Notes under the pieces: generated by a model | The model's database searches: none | What the model saw: the letters and a program-made list of their open reading frames with translations, nothing else | Told to the model about the DNA's origin: nothing | Shown: one piece after another, positions 7,529 to 15,867 of the stretch | How the letters are laid out: the number at the start of each line of letters is the position of its first letter | Position numbering within the stretch: the stretch's first letter is position 1 | Source of the DNA: Planctomycetia bacterium | GTDB taxonomy: Bacteria; Planctomycetota; Phycisphaerae; Phycisphaerales; SM1A02 | NCBI GenBank assembly: GCA_005787685.1 | Contig: SYAC01000016.1 | Location: forward strand, 1 to 40,320 | Length of the DNA stretch: 40,320 nucleotides | Direction: 5' to 3' | Translations under genes and position numbers: made by a program

Positions 7529-8935
7529 ATGAACCCTGCACCTTTGATGTTGAGTGTGTCTGGCGCCCGCGGCATTGTTGGAAAAACCATGACACCCAAA
7601 GTGGCCATGGCTTTTGGACGAGCCTTTGGTTCATGGTTGCGTGAACACTGCCGGGAGCAACCACGCGTGATCACTGGCCGTGATGGCCGCGACAGCGGCG
7701 CGGAACTTTTGGAGTGCGCCATTGCGGGACTGGTTCAAACTGGCTGCCATGTGACCGATCTAGGCGTGGCCATGACCCCCACCATTGGCGTGATGGTGTT
7801 GCACAACAAGGCGAACGGCGCGTTGATTTCCACCGCCAGCCATAATCCAATCGAGTGGAATGGTTTTAAATGCGTCGATGCCTCTGGAGCCGCGCCGCGA
7901 GTGGAGCAGGCGAATGACATTATTCAACGCTTCCAAATGGAGTTGCGCAATGCAAGCCCGGGTGAAGGGAGCGCCACAACACATCTTGCTGGAACACCCG
8001 TGACAAGGCAAACCGATGCCGATGAAATTCATGTGCGCCGCGTGTTGAATTTGATTGATGTCAAAGCCATACGCGCCGCAACATTGCGCGTGGTGGTGGA
8101 CAGCGTCAACGGCTCTGGTTGCAACGCGGTGCGCATGCTGTTGCATGAATTGGGCGTGGAATTGGAACACCTCAACGGCGTGGTCACGGGCCAGTTTGCG
8201 CACACGCCCGAACCGACCCAGGCCAACCTGCATCAACTTGCGGACGCCGTTGCCAAAGGCGGATTTTCCTGCGGGTTTGCGCAAGATCCTGACGCCGATC
8301 GATTGGCGATTGTGGATGAGTTTGGCCGCTACATTGGCGAGGAATACACATTGGCTTTGTGCGCGCTGCGCGTCTTGGAGCGCACCGGTCGCGGCGCCAT
8401 GGCGACCAATCTCAGCACCAGCCGCATGATTGATTCCGTGGCTAAAAAATTTGCAGGCAGCCATGTCTATCGCAGCGCGGTGGGCGAGGCCAATGTTGTG
8501 GCAAGTATGAAAAAAACTAGCAGCGTGATTGGTGGCGAAGGCAATGGCGGCGTGATTTGGCCAAGCGTGTGTTGGATTCGTGATTCATTAAGCGCCATTG
8601 CTCTGACATTGGAACTTCTCGCCACGCGCGGCAAGACGCTGTCGGTGATTGTGGCGGAAATTCCTGCCGTGTCCATGATCAAGCGCAAACTGGAACTCGC
8701 TGGCGTTGGTGGAATTGACGCGGTGAAGCCCGCGCTGGAACGCGTCGCAAATAAATACGCGCACGCAAAAGTGGATACCACCGATGGCGTCCGAATTGAT
8801 TTACCAAGCGGATGGGTGCACTTGCGAGCCAGCAATACCGAGCCAATTATTCGTCTAATTGCCGAGGCCGCCACCGCCAACGCCGCCAACGCCTTGGCCG
8901 ATGAAGTGGCCGCAGGCGCGGGATTGCCGCTGTAA
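7529..8935 (+). CDS. glmM: Phosphoglucosamine mutase-type alpha-D-phosphohexomutase
   Basis: 468 residues, within the 440-470 of the family. The enzyme interconverts hexose 6- and 1-phosphates through a phosphoserine. Visible motifs in order are SGARGIVG near residue 11, the active-site loop STASHNP with Ser104, the metal loop DPDADR (253-258), the sugar-binding loop GEGNGGVI and the phosphate-binding RASNTEP near the C-terminus. The sugar loop and overall pattern fit GlmM or the archaeal-type PMM/PGM group; glucosamine 6-phosphate is the likely substrate but mannose or glucose phosphates cannot be excluded. A UDPGP-family pyrophosphorylase 3 kb downstream could use the product after acetylation. 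The ATG is preceded by TATTGT at 6 nt. It converges on the Nudix gene with a 9-nt gap. Confidence 0.85.
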   Translation: MNPAPLMLSVSGARGIVGKTMTPKVAMAFGRAFGSWLREHCREQPRVITGRDGRDSGAELLECAIAGLVQTGCHVTDLGVAMTPTIGVMVLHNKANGALISTASHNPIEWNGFKCVDASGAAPRVEQANDIIQRFQMELRNASPGEGSATTHLAGTPVTRQTDADEIHVRRVLNLIDVKAIRAATLRVVVDSVNGSGCNAVRMLLHELGVELEHLNGVVTGQFAHTPEPTQANLHQLADAVAKGGFSCGFAQDPDADRLAIVDEFGRYIGEEYTLALCALRVLERTGRGAMATNLSTSRMIDSVAKKFAGSHVYRSAVGEANVVASMKKTSSVIGGEGNGGVIWPSVCWIRDSLSAIALTLELLATRGKTLSVIVAEIPAVSMIKRKLELAGVGGIDAVKPALERVANKYAHAKVDTTDGVRIDLPSGWVHLRASNTEPIIRLIAEAATANAANALADEVAAGAGLPL

Positions 8936-8944
8936 TGCTTGAAC

Positions 8945-9499
8945 CTATTTTTGAAACTCGGCCGGCAACTTGCTTTCACACATGACATGGCTCGGCGGTG
9001 TAACAGAGCAATCAATGTGCACCATGAAGAATCCGCCGTTCATGTGCTTGCGCACTGCGGGCCACATAATGTGTCGATCCGTCCAGGGTATTTCACGCGT
9101 CTCTACTGCGCTCAGTGGAACCCATTCCAGGCGGCCCTCTTCGAATTCATTTTCAGGAATCAGCGCAGGGTCGATCATGCGAGTTGTTTCAAACAGGAAA
9201 ATCAACCAATGCATGTGCCCTTGATACCCCCTCTCACTCACCACTCCAAGGCAACGAACATCATCGCTGGATAGGGTTATTCCAGCCTCCTCGGAGATTT
9301 CACGAATGGCGCACTGATGCGGACCCTCGCCTTGGCTTACTTCAAGTTTTCCACCAATCGGACTACACATGCCAAGGTTTGGTTGCTTCTTGCGATGCAA
9401 CAACAAAACGCGCCCCTGCTTGTCCCACACATAGCATAAAACAGCCACTTTATAAGGCAAATTCTCTACGCTGTACTGTTCCGAATACAAATCGCTCAA
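8945..9499 (-). CDS. Nudix hydrolase with TTG start
   Basis: 184 residues. The Nudix box is clear: GG at the start of the helix-loop and the catalytic REISEEAGI segment. The loop between the conserved Gly and the first Glu is seven residues rather than five (GKLEVSQGE), a two-residue insertion. The strand KVAVLCYVWD before it and the C-terminal FEEGRLEWVPL segment fit the fold. Nudix enzymes hydrolyse nucleoside diphosphates linked to another moiety, such as 8-oxo-dGTP, NDP-sugars or coenzymes; the substrate is not evident. The only usable start is TTG (9497-9499), which overlaps the dapA stop as TTGA, so translation probably depends on coupling to dapA. It is third and last in the pdxJ-dapA-Nudix unit. 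Confidence 0.85.
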   Translation of the reverse strand: MSDLYSEQYSVENLPYKVAVLCYVWDKQGRVLLLHRKKQPNLGMCSPIGGKLEVSQGEGPHQCAIREISEEAGITLSSDDVRCLGVVSERGYQGHMHWLIFLFETTRMIDPALIPENEFEEGRLEWVPLSAVETREIPWTDRHIMWPAVRKHMNGGFFMVHIDCSVTPPSHVMCESKLPAEFQK

Positions 9500-10434
9500 T
9501 GCACTCTCTCCGTTGGAATGGGGTCCGCGGGCTTCAAGGTGAATCCCGCTTGTTTCAAAAGTTCGCCAATTGTCTTTTGGACAAGTGCCGTCGCCTTCAC
9601 CAATGGCAACCGCACCGCGCCACTATCGAGCCCAAGTATTTGCATGGCGAATTTCATAGGCACGGGATTTGTGTCAAGCGACAACAATCCCCTTGAGAGT
9701 GGCAACAGTTTTTCATGAATGACGCGCGCCTCTGTAAAGTTATTTTTCAAGCACGCTTGGATCAGCGACTGCGCCAACATGGGCATGATATTACTGATCA
9801 CACTCACCACCCCTACGGCGCCAACGCTGGCGAACGCCAGCGTAAGCACATCGTCGCCAGACAAAATGGGTAGTGCGCAGCGACGGCGAATTTCGGTTGC
9901 GGACTCAACGCTGCCGGTAGCTTCCTTTATGGCCACAATATTTGGATGCTTGCAAAGGCGCTCCACCGTTTCCGGCAAAATGGCCACGCCACAGCGACTC
10001 GGTATGGAATACAGAACAACGGGCAAATTGGCGGAGTCGGCGATATGCATGAAATGCTGGTAGATACCCTCTTGATTGGGCTTGTTGTAGTACGGCGCGA
10101 CATGCAGCGCGGCATGCGCGCCAAGCGATGCCACCATTTTGTGCAGTTTCATCGCGCTTGCGGTGCTGTTGCTGCCAGCGCCCGCCATGACTTGTAGATT
10201 GAATGTCTTGGCGGTTTCCACCGCGGTGGCGACCACCAGCTCATGTTCCTGCGCGGACAGGGTTGGCGCCTCGCCAGTTGTGCCGCACGGAACAATTCCC
10301 GTCACCCCGCCTTGGGCTTGCGCGCGTATCTGTTGCTTGAAACATTCCACATCCACACGCTGCGCATCGCTGGAAAATGGTGTGATCATGGCGGTCCAGC
10401 AACCCGGTAAATGCAATTGTGCATGCGTGCTCAT
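9496..10434 (-). CDS. dapA: 4-hydroxy-tetrahydrodipicolinate synthase
   Basis: 312 residues. It condenses pyruvate with aspartate semialdehyde in lysine and diaminopimelate synthesis in the cytoplasm. The TIM barrel shows [11 protein letters not shown] (about 50-60, with the catalytic Thr pair), YYNKPNQEG (about 115), the proton-relay Tyr142 in [11 protein letters not shown] and the Schiff-base Lys170 in [16 protein letters not shown] differs from the common NVPGRTG, a mild deviation that also occurs in other members of the wider pyruvate-lyase family, so a NanA- or KDG-aldolase-like activity is a minor alternative. Its ATG overlaps the pdxJ stop as ATGA (10431-10434), and its stop overlaps the TTG of the Nudix gene. 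Confidence 0.93.
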   Translation of the reverse strand: MSTHAQLHLPGCWTAMITPFSSDAQRVDVECFKQQIRAQAQGGVTGIVPCGTTGEAPTLSAQEHELVVATAVETAKTFNLQVMAGAGSNSTASAMKLHKMVASLGAHAALHVAPYYNKPNQEGIYQHFMHIADSANLPVVLYSIPSRCGVAILPETVERLCKHPNIVAIKEATGSVESATEIRRRCALPILSGDDVLTLAFASVGAVGVVSVISNIMPMLAQSLIQACLKNNFTEARVIHEKLLPLSRGLLSLDTNPVPMKFAMQILGLDSGAVRLPLVKATALVQKTIGELLKQAGFTLKPADPIPTERVH

Positions 10435-11177
10435 GTGTAGTTCTCCTGCATGGCGGATTTCATTTCACGCACCGCTTCTTTCATGCCCACAAAGATAGAG
10501 CGGCTGACTATGGAATGCCCAATGTGAAGTTCATGCAATTGCGGCAGCCGCGCCACTGGCGCGACATTGGCCACATTCAAGGCGTGCCCAGCATTCAATT
10601 GCATTCCAAGTTCACGCGTGTGGTGCGCAGCCATCATCAATGTGGCAAGCTCCATGTCGGATTGTGTCCCAAGTAATTGGCCGCCCTGGGCCTGGACCGC
10701 GTGCGCCCACGGTCCGGTGTGCAATTCACAAATACTTGCGCCAACTTTTTTTGCGGCGTCAATTTGCTTGCGATCGGCGTCAATGAACAGGCTTACAGGA
10801 ATGCCCACGCCCGACAACATCTTCACAACCTCGCTCAGCCATTGAATTTGTCCCGCGGCATCAAGACCACCCTCGGTGGTCAACTCTTGGCGCCGTTCCG
10901 GCACCAGCATGGCCGTGGCGGGCTGAATAGCCATCGCAAAGCCGACCATATCCTTGGTGGCCGCCATTTCAAGATGAAGTCGCGTGCAAACATGTTGCTT
11001 CAATGCGCGCACATCGGCGTCTTGAATATGGCGACGGTCTTCGCGCAGATGAACCGTGATTCCATCGGCGCCACCTTGTTCAGCTTGCGCGGCAGCGTGC
11101 ACGGGATTTGGTTCCATACCCTTACGGGCTTGGCGCAGGGTGCAAACATGATCAACATTGACACTGAGAAGAGGCAC
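10431..11177 (-). CDS. pdxJ: Pyridoxine 5'-phosphate synthase
   Basis: About 248 residues from GTG 11177. PdxJ joins 1-deoxyxylulose 5-phosphate and 3-amino-2-oxopropyl phosphate to form pyridoxine 5'-phosphate. The family signature [16 protein letters not shown] is at the very N-terminus, followed by [47 protein letters not shown] and the terminal [15 protein letters not shown] segment. The open frame extends ten codons upstream to a TTG at 11207, but the GTG matches the usual PdxJ N-terminus and has TACTCT exactly 6 nt upstream. It leads the pdxJ-dapA-Nudix unit and is divergent from phoU. Confidence 0.92.
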   Translation of the reverse strand: MPLLSVNVDHVCTLRQARKGMEPNPVHAAAQAEQGGADGITVHLREDRRHIQDADVRALKQHVCTRLHLEMAATKDMVGFAMAIQPATAMLVPERRQELTTEGGLDAAGQIQWLSEVVKMLSGVGIPVSLFIDADRKQIDAAKKVGASICELHTGPWAHAVQAQGGQLLGTQSDMELATLMMAAHHTRELGMQLNAGHALNVANVAPVARLPQLHELHIGHSIVSRSIFVGMKEAVREMKSAMQENYT

Positions 11178-11183
11178 AAATAA

Positions 11184-11200
11184 AGAGTAGCCGCTAGAAT
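11184..11200. promoter_or_regulatory. Back-to-back TANNNT boxes of pdxJ and phoU
   Basis: TACTCT on the minus strand (11184-11189) is 6 nt before the pdxJ GTG. TAGAAT on the plus strand (11195-11200) is 8 nt before the phoU ATG. The two hexamers are only five bases apart, so the two promoters, if real, would exclude each other sterically. A TTGACA at 11158-11163 is too far from TAGAAT to be its -35. Confidence 0.4.
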
Positions 11201-11208
11201 GGCACAAG

Positions 11209-11886
11209 ATGAGTGCCTTTGATCAGCAACTTGCGTCGCTTAAAAAAGAAATGACAATTCAAGGTCGCCGCGTCATGGACCTTTGCACCAAGGCTGTGGA
11301 TTGCTTCTTTGACTGCGACACGACATTAGCACGCGAGGTGGTCTTGGCTGACGAGGCCATTGACAAAGCCGATGTTGAAATTGAGCGAGCCAGCGTTCCA
11401 CTTTTGGCCATGGGACAAACCAATGAACACTCGATTCGTTGCGTCTTGACCATTGTGAAAGTAAACAACGAGTTGGAGCGTATCGCCGACGCTGGAGTCA
11501 CCATTGCAGAACGCGTGTTTGATACGCGCTCATTCAAGGAACGCGCGCCCAACACCTTTCGCGTCATGGCTAACAGCGTGCTGGGTATGTTGCGCGACGC
11601 CACGCGCTCGCTTGAACGCGAGGACGCTGAATTGGCGCGGCAAGTGCTGCTCTTTGACGACACCGTGGAAAGATTCAAATCTGAAATTTTGCTGGACACT
11701 GAAACGCAGGTGGAAAACGGCGCATGCAGCGCGGCTTTCGCATTTCGATTGTTAGCCGTGGTCAAAGCCGTCGATCGAATCGCGGATCATGCAACGAATA
11801 TTTGCGAGCAAGTGATTTATCTACGCCGTGGCTTGATTGTGCGACATAGACCCGAAGGCTGGAGCGACCCGGAGTCGCCTGAGTGA
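11209..11886 (+). CDS. phoU: PhoU-domain phosphate regulatory protein
   Basis: 225 residues made of two three-helix PhoU repeats, the usual length. The metal-binding E/DxxxD motifs are visible in each repeat: [11 protein letters not shown] (about residues 85-95) and [15 protein letters not shown] (about 188-202). PhoU couples the Pst phosphate transporter to the PhoR/PhoB two-component system, or in other bacteria restrains phosphate uptake. No pst or pho genes adjoin it here, so its partners are elsewhere. It has no Shine-Dalgarno sequence and is preceded by TAGAAT at 8 nt. A weak AT-rich stem (AATTT/AAATT at 11903-11919) follows the gene, with a short T-run after it. Confidence 0.92.
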   Translation: MSAFDQQLASLKKEMTIQGRRVMDLCTKAVDCFFDCDTTLAREVVLADEAIDKADVEIERASVPLLAMGQTNEHSIRCVLTIVKVNNELERIADAGVTIAERVFDTRSFKERAPNTFRVMANSVLGMLRDATRSLEREDAELARQVLLFDDTVERFKSEILLDTETQVENGACSAAFAFRLLAVVKAVDRIADHATNICEQVIYLRRGLIVRHRPEGWSDPESPE

Positions 11887-11958
11887 ATGAGCGGCAATGT
11901 TTAATTTAGAATTCAAATTGAAATCTTTTACGCATGCGCGAAATGGCTGATTGTCAAC

Positions 11959-13371
11959 ATGAATCCATTCCAAGAGACAACTGAACGATTGCGCCGCGTC
12001 TCGCAGGCCCATGTACTTGTTGGCGCGGAAAATTTAGAGGCGCCGGCTTTATCGCGCTTTCTCAATCAAATCAATTCGCTTCCACTCGAGGAGCTGGCGG
12101 GCATGCTGACGCAAACCAGTTCGCAAAAGTCGCGCGACCTTTCGCTGCTTTCTCCACCGAATGTCATTCGCCAAGACGCCGCGAGTTCCATGGAATTTCG
12201 AGCCGTTGGCGAGCAAATGATTCGCCGCGGACAAGTGGCTGCGTTCACCGTAGCCGGCGGTCAAGGCACACGGCTTGGTTGGCGTGGTCCCAAGGGAACC
12301 TATCCCGCCACGGTGGTCACGGGCAAACCGCTCTTTCGAGTGTTCGCGGAGCAAATTCTGGCTTCGGAGCGCCGCTACAGCGTGCGCATTCCATGGTTCA
12401 TTATGACCAGTCCCCAGAACGACGCCGACACGCGCGCCTTCTTCGCCGACAACAATTATTTTGGCCGACAAAAACAAGAGCACGTTTTTATTCCGCAGGG
12501 CATAGTTCCATGCACCGACGCCGATGGCAACATTCTGCTGTCGGGCGCGGGGGAGATCGCCACCAATCCCGATGGACACGGCGGCGCCATTCGCGCGCTG
12601 CATAGTTCGGGGGCGTTACAGGAAATGTCCGCGCGCGGAATCACGCAACTGAGCTACTTTCAAGTTGACAATCCTTTAGTGCGCGTCATTGATCCAATTT
12701 TTCTTGGAGCGCATGTGGGTGCCCCAGGTTCAAGCGGTGAGATGAGCAGCAAGTGCGTTTCCAAGCGCAATGCCGCTGAAAAAGTGGGCGTGCTGTGCAA
12801 TATTCCAACCGAGGCGGGTAGCCGCACAACGGTGATTGAATATTCCGACTTACCCACGGCCATGGCGCATCAACGCGACGCGGCTGGCGAGCTTGCGTTT
12901 GGCGCGGCCAATATTGCGGTGCATGTGATCTCGGTTGAATTCGCCATGCGACTTGCCGCCAGCAACGACATTCAACTTCCTTGGCATCGCGCGCATAAAA
13001 AAGTTCCCTGCCTAGACGCCACCGGCGTACTCACACATCCTGAAAAGCCAAACGCGTATAAGTTTGAATGTTTTATTTTCGACGCGCTTCCCTTGGCGCG
13101 CTGCAGTATTACGCTGCAAACCAGCCGCATGGAGGAGTTCGCCCCAATTAAAAACGCCGAGGGCGAGGACAGCCCCGCCAGCAGTCACCGCATTCAAAGC
13201 GACCGCAATGGCGCGTGGCTTGAAAGCGTGGGAGTCATTATTCCCCGACGCGCCGACGGCAGCGTTGATGCCAAGATTGAAATTGGTCCGCTTGCCGCGC
13301 TCGAAGCCAATGATTTGCGCAATCGATCCACCATTGGATCCATCCGACGCGGCGAAGAATTTGTCATATGA
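11959..13371 (+). CDS. UDP-N-acetylglucosamine pyrophosphorylase, UDPGP (eukaryote-like) family
   Basis: 470 residues. The nucleotide-binding loop VAGGQGTRLGWRGPKG (about 97-112) is the UDPGP-family signature, followed by YFQVDNPLVRVIDPIF, SSKCVSKRNAAEKVG and FECFIFDALPLA, which match the UAP1/AGX group more closely than glucose-1-phosphate uridylyltransferases. It would form UDP-GlcNAc (or UDP-GalNAc/UDP-Glc) from UTP and the sugar 1-phosphate. Unlike bacterial GlmU there is no left-handed beta-helix acetyltransferase domain. GlmM lies about 3 kb upstream on the same strand. It overlaps the convergent recJ by 8 nt. The start ATG has neither a clear Shine-Dalgarno sequence nor a TANNNT box. 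Confidence 0.85.
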   Translation: MNPFQETTERLRRVSQAHVLVGAENLEAPALSRFLNQINSLPLEELAGMLTQTSSQKSRDLSLLSPPNVIRQDAASSMEFRAVGEQMIRRGQVAAFTVAGGQGTRLGWRGPKGTYPATVVTGKPLFRVFAEQILASERRYSVRIPWFIMTSPQNDADTRAFFADNNYFGRQKQEHVFIPQGIVPCTDADGNILLSGAGEIATNPDGHGGAIRALHSSGALQEMSARGITQLSYFQVDNPLVRVIDPIFLGAHVGAPGSSGEMSSKCVSKRNAAEKVGVLCNIPTEAGSRTTVIEYSDLPTAMAHQRDAAGELAFGAANIAVHVISVEFAMRLAASNDIQLPWHRAHKKVPCLDATGVLTHPEKPNAYKFECFIFDALPLARCSITLQTSRMEEFAPIKNAEGEDSPASSHRIQSDRNGAWLESVGVIIPRRADGSVDAKIEIGPLAALEANDLRNRSTIGSIRRGEEFVI

Positions 13372-13373
13372 CA
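13362..13373. other. Palindrome carrying both stop codons of a convergent overlapping gene pair
   Basis: TGTCATATGACA is a perfect 12-bp palindrome. The plus-strand UDPGP gene ends GTC ATA TGA and the minus-strand recJ also ends GTC ATA TGA within it, so the two proteins share a Val-Ile C-terminus and overlap by 8 nt. Confidence 0.7.
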
Positions 13374-15136
13374 GGCGCGTGAAGCAAGCCTCGCTGGCTT
13401 GTGGCCGCATCTTGAAAGCAAACATCTTTCAAGTGAATCGAAGGCGGAAAGCGCGGGTTGCTGCTGGGTTTGGGACAACCCACCGCATCAAAGCGACGAC
13501 CTGGGGTGAATAAATGACGCCAGTGCGCATTGCGCCAAAAAATAAGTTCACCCTTGGCGCCGGAGTCGTCCTGCACCAACAATTTCAAACCCGTCGCGGC
13601 AAGAATGTCGGTGCGCAGCACTTGCAAATTACGCATCAAAATATTTGGATCGGCAAAGCCTTGGCCAAATGGACCAAGTGATTGAATTGCGTTGGTGGTT
13701 TTTTTATCCTTGGCCGTGCCGTAGGAGAGTTCCGCGTCAATTTCAATCTCGGGCTTTCGAGGACCATCACGCATTTGGCTGCGCGCCGCGCGCTCAAAGT
13801 TGGGGGCAAACGCCTCGAATTGATCAAAGTTCATGCTTCCCCCCGCCGCCGCAGCGTGTCCGCCAAAGTTGGTGAAATGATGGGCGCAGCTGCTCAGGCA
13901 CTCGTGTAAATCAAAGCCATTTGGCGCGCGACCGGAACCCTTCCAACCACTGTCACTGGCGCCAAACAACATCACGGGGCGCACAAACTCCTCGGAGAGT
14001 CTGCCCGCGGCCAAACCAAGAATTCCCGGGTTCCAACTTTTATCCGCCATGGTTATCGAGCAGAGATCCGCGGCATGCAACGACGCCGCCACCGCTTTGT
14101 CGCGCGCAACGCGAACCATGTCCTCGGTGTCCTGCTTGCGCTGATTGTTCAAGCCATCCAACTTCGCGGCCATGTTCCTGCACTCGTCGCGGTTGTCGCA
14201 TAAAAGTAAATCCAGCGCTTGCGTTGCATGCTCCAGCCGCCCCGCCGCATTGAGTCGCGGAGCGATTTGAAATCCAATCACGCTAGAGTCAAGTTGCGCG
14301 CCGGCAAGCGCGGCGCTTGGAATAAGGCAACGCAAACCCACCACGCTTGTGCTTTTGAGAACCGCCAAGCCTCTGGCAACCACCACGCGATTTTCATCCA
14401 GCATGGGCATGACATCTGCCACGGTTGCCACCGCGGCCAGTGGAATGGCCTCATTCACAATCCACTGCCGCATCACTTGCGGCGGTTGATCGCCATAGCG
14501 AATACGAATGAAACGCTTGGCCACTTTCAACGCCACCATCGCGGCGCAAATTGCGCGAAATGGTGTGTCGCCTAATTCAGGATGCGCGATCGCTTGGCAT
14601 TGCGGCAGCCGCACATTTCCATCGTCGGCGTAGCTCAAGCGATGGTGATCCGTGATCGCCAATTCAATTCCCAGGTCTTGCGCGTGCAGCGCCTGATCAA
14701 TGGAGGACACACCGCAATCCACGGTGATCACGGCGTCAATGTCGCGTGAGCGCAATTCATCAAGCGCCTCGTTGTGCAAGCCGTAGCCTTCAATTACGCG
14801 GTGCGGTATGTAAGCGATTGGCGCCGGCTGAATATTCATTTGCCGAAATAAGCGGATCAAAATTGCGGTGGCGCAAATTCCGTCGGCGTCATAATCGCCA
14901 TACACCGCAATTTGTTTGCCTTGCGTGATCCAGCGATCCAAAACACGCGCGACATTGTCGGCGCCGCTCAATGACCCAGGGTCGTGCATCAACCCCAATA
15001 ACGGCAGATTGCTGGCGAACAATTGCAAGTTGCGCTCGCTACCCAATCCGCGTCCACGCAGCACGCGCTCACGAAATTCAATGGATAAATCACGCGCCAC
15101 CGCGCTAGATTGCCATTTGTATTTAGGAAATTCCAC
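13364..15136 (-). CDS. recJ: Single-stranded-DNA-specific exonuclease RecJ
   Basis: About 590 residues from GTG 15136, typical for RecJ. It degrades single-stranded DNA 5' to 3' in recombination and mismatch or base-excision repair. DHH-superfamily motifs appear in order: YGDYDADGICATA (near residue 78), TVDCGVSS, ITDHHRLS, and the DHHA1 markers APRLNAAGRLEHA and FGGHAAAAGGSM, followed by a C-terminal OB-like region. All metal-binding Asp and His motifs are intact. The frame opens six codons earlier at a TTG (15154), but GTG 15136 is preferred because TATTCT lies exactly 6 nt before it. Its 3' end overlaps the UDPGP-family gene by 8 nt. Confidence 0.93.
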   Translation of the reverse strand: MEFPKYKWQSSAVARDLSIEFRERVLRGRGLGSERNLQLFASNLPLLGLMHDPGSLSGADNVARVLDRWITQGKQIAVYGDYDADGICATAILIRLFRQMNIQPAPIAYIPHRVIEGYGLHNEALDELRSRDIDAVITVDCGVSSIDQALHAQDLGIELAITDHHRLSYADDGNVRLPQCQAIAHPELGDTPFRAICAAMVALKVAKRFIRIRYGDQPPQVMRQWIVNEAIPLAAVATVADVMPMLDENRVVVARGLAVLKSTSVVGLRCLIPSAALAGAQLDSSVIGFQIAPRLNAAGRLEHATQALDLLLCDNRDECRNMAAKLDGLNNQRKQDTEDMVRVARDKAVAASLHAADLCSITMADKSWNPGILGLAAGRLSEEFVRPVMLFGASDSGWKGSGRAPNGFDLHECLSSCAHHFTNFGGHAAAAGGSMNFDQFEAFAPNFERAARSQMRDGPRKPEIEIDAELSYGTAKDKKTTNAIQSLGPFGQGFADPNILMRNLQVLRTDILAATGLKLLVQDDSGAKGELIFWRNAHWRHLFTPGRRFDAVGCPKPSSNPRFPPSIHLKDVCFQDAATSQRGLLHAPVI

Positions 15137-15142
15137 GGCGCA

Positions 15143-15148
15143 AGAATA
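15143..15148 (-). promoter_or_regulatory. TANNNT box (TATTCT) upstream of recJ
   Basis: TATTCT lies 6 nt before the recJ GTG (15136) and there is no Shine-Dalgarno sequence. It is compatible with a leaderless transcript and supports this start over the upstream TTG. Confidence 0.35.
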
Positions 15149-15154
15149 TCCCAA

Positions 15155-15176
15155 AATGCCTTCCCTAGAAGGCGTT
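15155..15176. promoter_or_regulatory. Stem-loop between recJ and adenylate kinase
   Basis: GCCTTC (15158-15163), loop CCTA and GAAGGC (15168-15173) form a perfect 6-bp stem, extended by a T-G wobble and two A-T pairs to nine pairs. It sits between divergent genes, about 38 nt before the adenylate kinase ATG. It may be an operator or a leader hairpin; a CATACT at 15183-15188 could be the -10 for the kinase. Confidence 0.3.
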
Positions 15177-15213
15177 CCTATGGCATACTGCCGTTCACTT
15201 TCTAGGAGTATTT

Positions 15214-15834
15214 ATGAGTCCACGATACAAGTGCATTCTACTTTTTGGAGCGCCAGGTTCAGGCAAAGGCACTCAAGGAAAAATCCTTGGTCAAATTCCT
15301 GGCTACTTTCATCTGGCATGTGGCGATGTTTTTCGATCGCTTGATCTGACCAGTTCTCTTGGCAAAAAATTCCTGGCGCATTCCAGCAAAGGCGAGCTGG
15401 TACCCGATGAGCTGACCGTGGAAATGTGGCAAAACAACATGAAGGCGCAAGTGTCGCTCAGTATTTTTAAGCCAACGCAGGATTTATTGGTGCTTGATGG
15501 AATACCGCGCACCGTGAGCCAGGCCGAGGCGCTGAAGAATCACCTGGATGTTCTTGCGGTTCTTCATCTATTGTGCCCTGAGGAAAAGGAAATGATTCGT
15601 CGAATGCGTCGGCGCGCGCTGAAAGAAAATCGTCTGGACGACGCCGATGAAAAAGTAATCCATCATCGCTTTGAGGTTTATCGCAAAGAAACCGCCCCGA
15701 TACTTTCGTATTACCCCAAGGACATCATTCATGAGGTCTCCGCCATTGCCAGCCCGTCCATGGTTCTAATGTCGGTGCTTGATATTGTTGCGCCCATTCA
15801 AGACCACCACTTCCGCAATCCGTTGACTGCTTGA
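15214..15834 (+). CDS. adk: Adenylate kinase-family nucleoside monophosphate kinase (short LID)
   Basis: 206 residues. The P-loop is GAPGSGKGT (12-20). The NMP-binding region reads ACGDVFRS instead of the common STGDMLR, and DGIPRTVSQAE replaces DGFPRTxxQA. After RRRALKENRLDDADEKVIHHRF the LID is only a few residues, with the RxDD, ExxxxR and TAPILSYY landmarks kept, so this is a short-LID enzyme without a zinc finger. It should transfer phosphate from ATP to AMP; UMP/CMP use is a possible alternative. A canonical AGGAG (15204-15208) lies 5 nt before the ATG, one of the few strong ribosome binding sites in the window. It is monocistronic and converges on the PDZ-protein gene. Confidence 0.85.
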   Translation: MSPRYKCILLFGAPGSGKGTQGKILGQIPGYFHLACGDVFRSLDLTSSLGKKFLAHSSKGELVPDELTVEMWQNNMKAQVSLSIFKPTQDLLVLDGIPRTVSQAEALKNHLDVLAVLHLLCPEEKEMIRRMRRRALKENRLDDADEKVIHHRFEVYRKETAPILSYYPKDIIHEVSAIASPSMVLMSVLDIVAPIQDHHFRNPLTA

Positions 15835-15845
15835 GTTGACGGCCA

Positions 15846-15867
15846 CTTGAATGAATTGTCATTCAAG
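15846..15867. terminator. Perfect stem-loop in the adk / PDZ-gene convergent gap
   Basis: CTTGAATGA (15846-15854), loop ATTG and TCATTCAAG (15859-15867) form a perfect 9-bp stem. It spans the stop codon of the minus-strand PDZ gene and follows the adk stop by 11 nt, the expected place for a bidirectional terminator. Neither strand has a T-run after it, so intrinsic termination is uncertain. Confidence 0.45.

Noticed and set aside
7760..8464. Long antisense open frame (234 residues) in glmM
   Set aside because: The sense strand has all phosphohexomutase motifs; the antisense product is His/Ala-rich without any motif.
9496..10434. dapA as a sialic acid or KDG aldolase
   Set aside because: SIPSRCG is a variant, but the GTTGE, Tyr142 and KEATG motifs and the amino-acid/cofactor context favour DapA.
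11178..11207. Upstream extension of pdxJ to TTG 11207
   Set aside because: The extra residues do not match the family N-terminus, and GTG 11177 has a TANNNT box at the right spacing.
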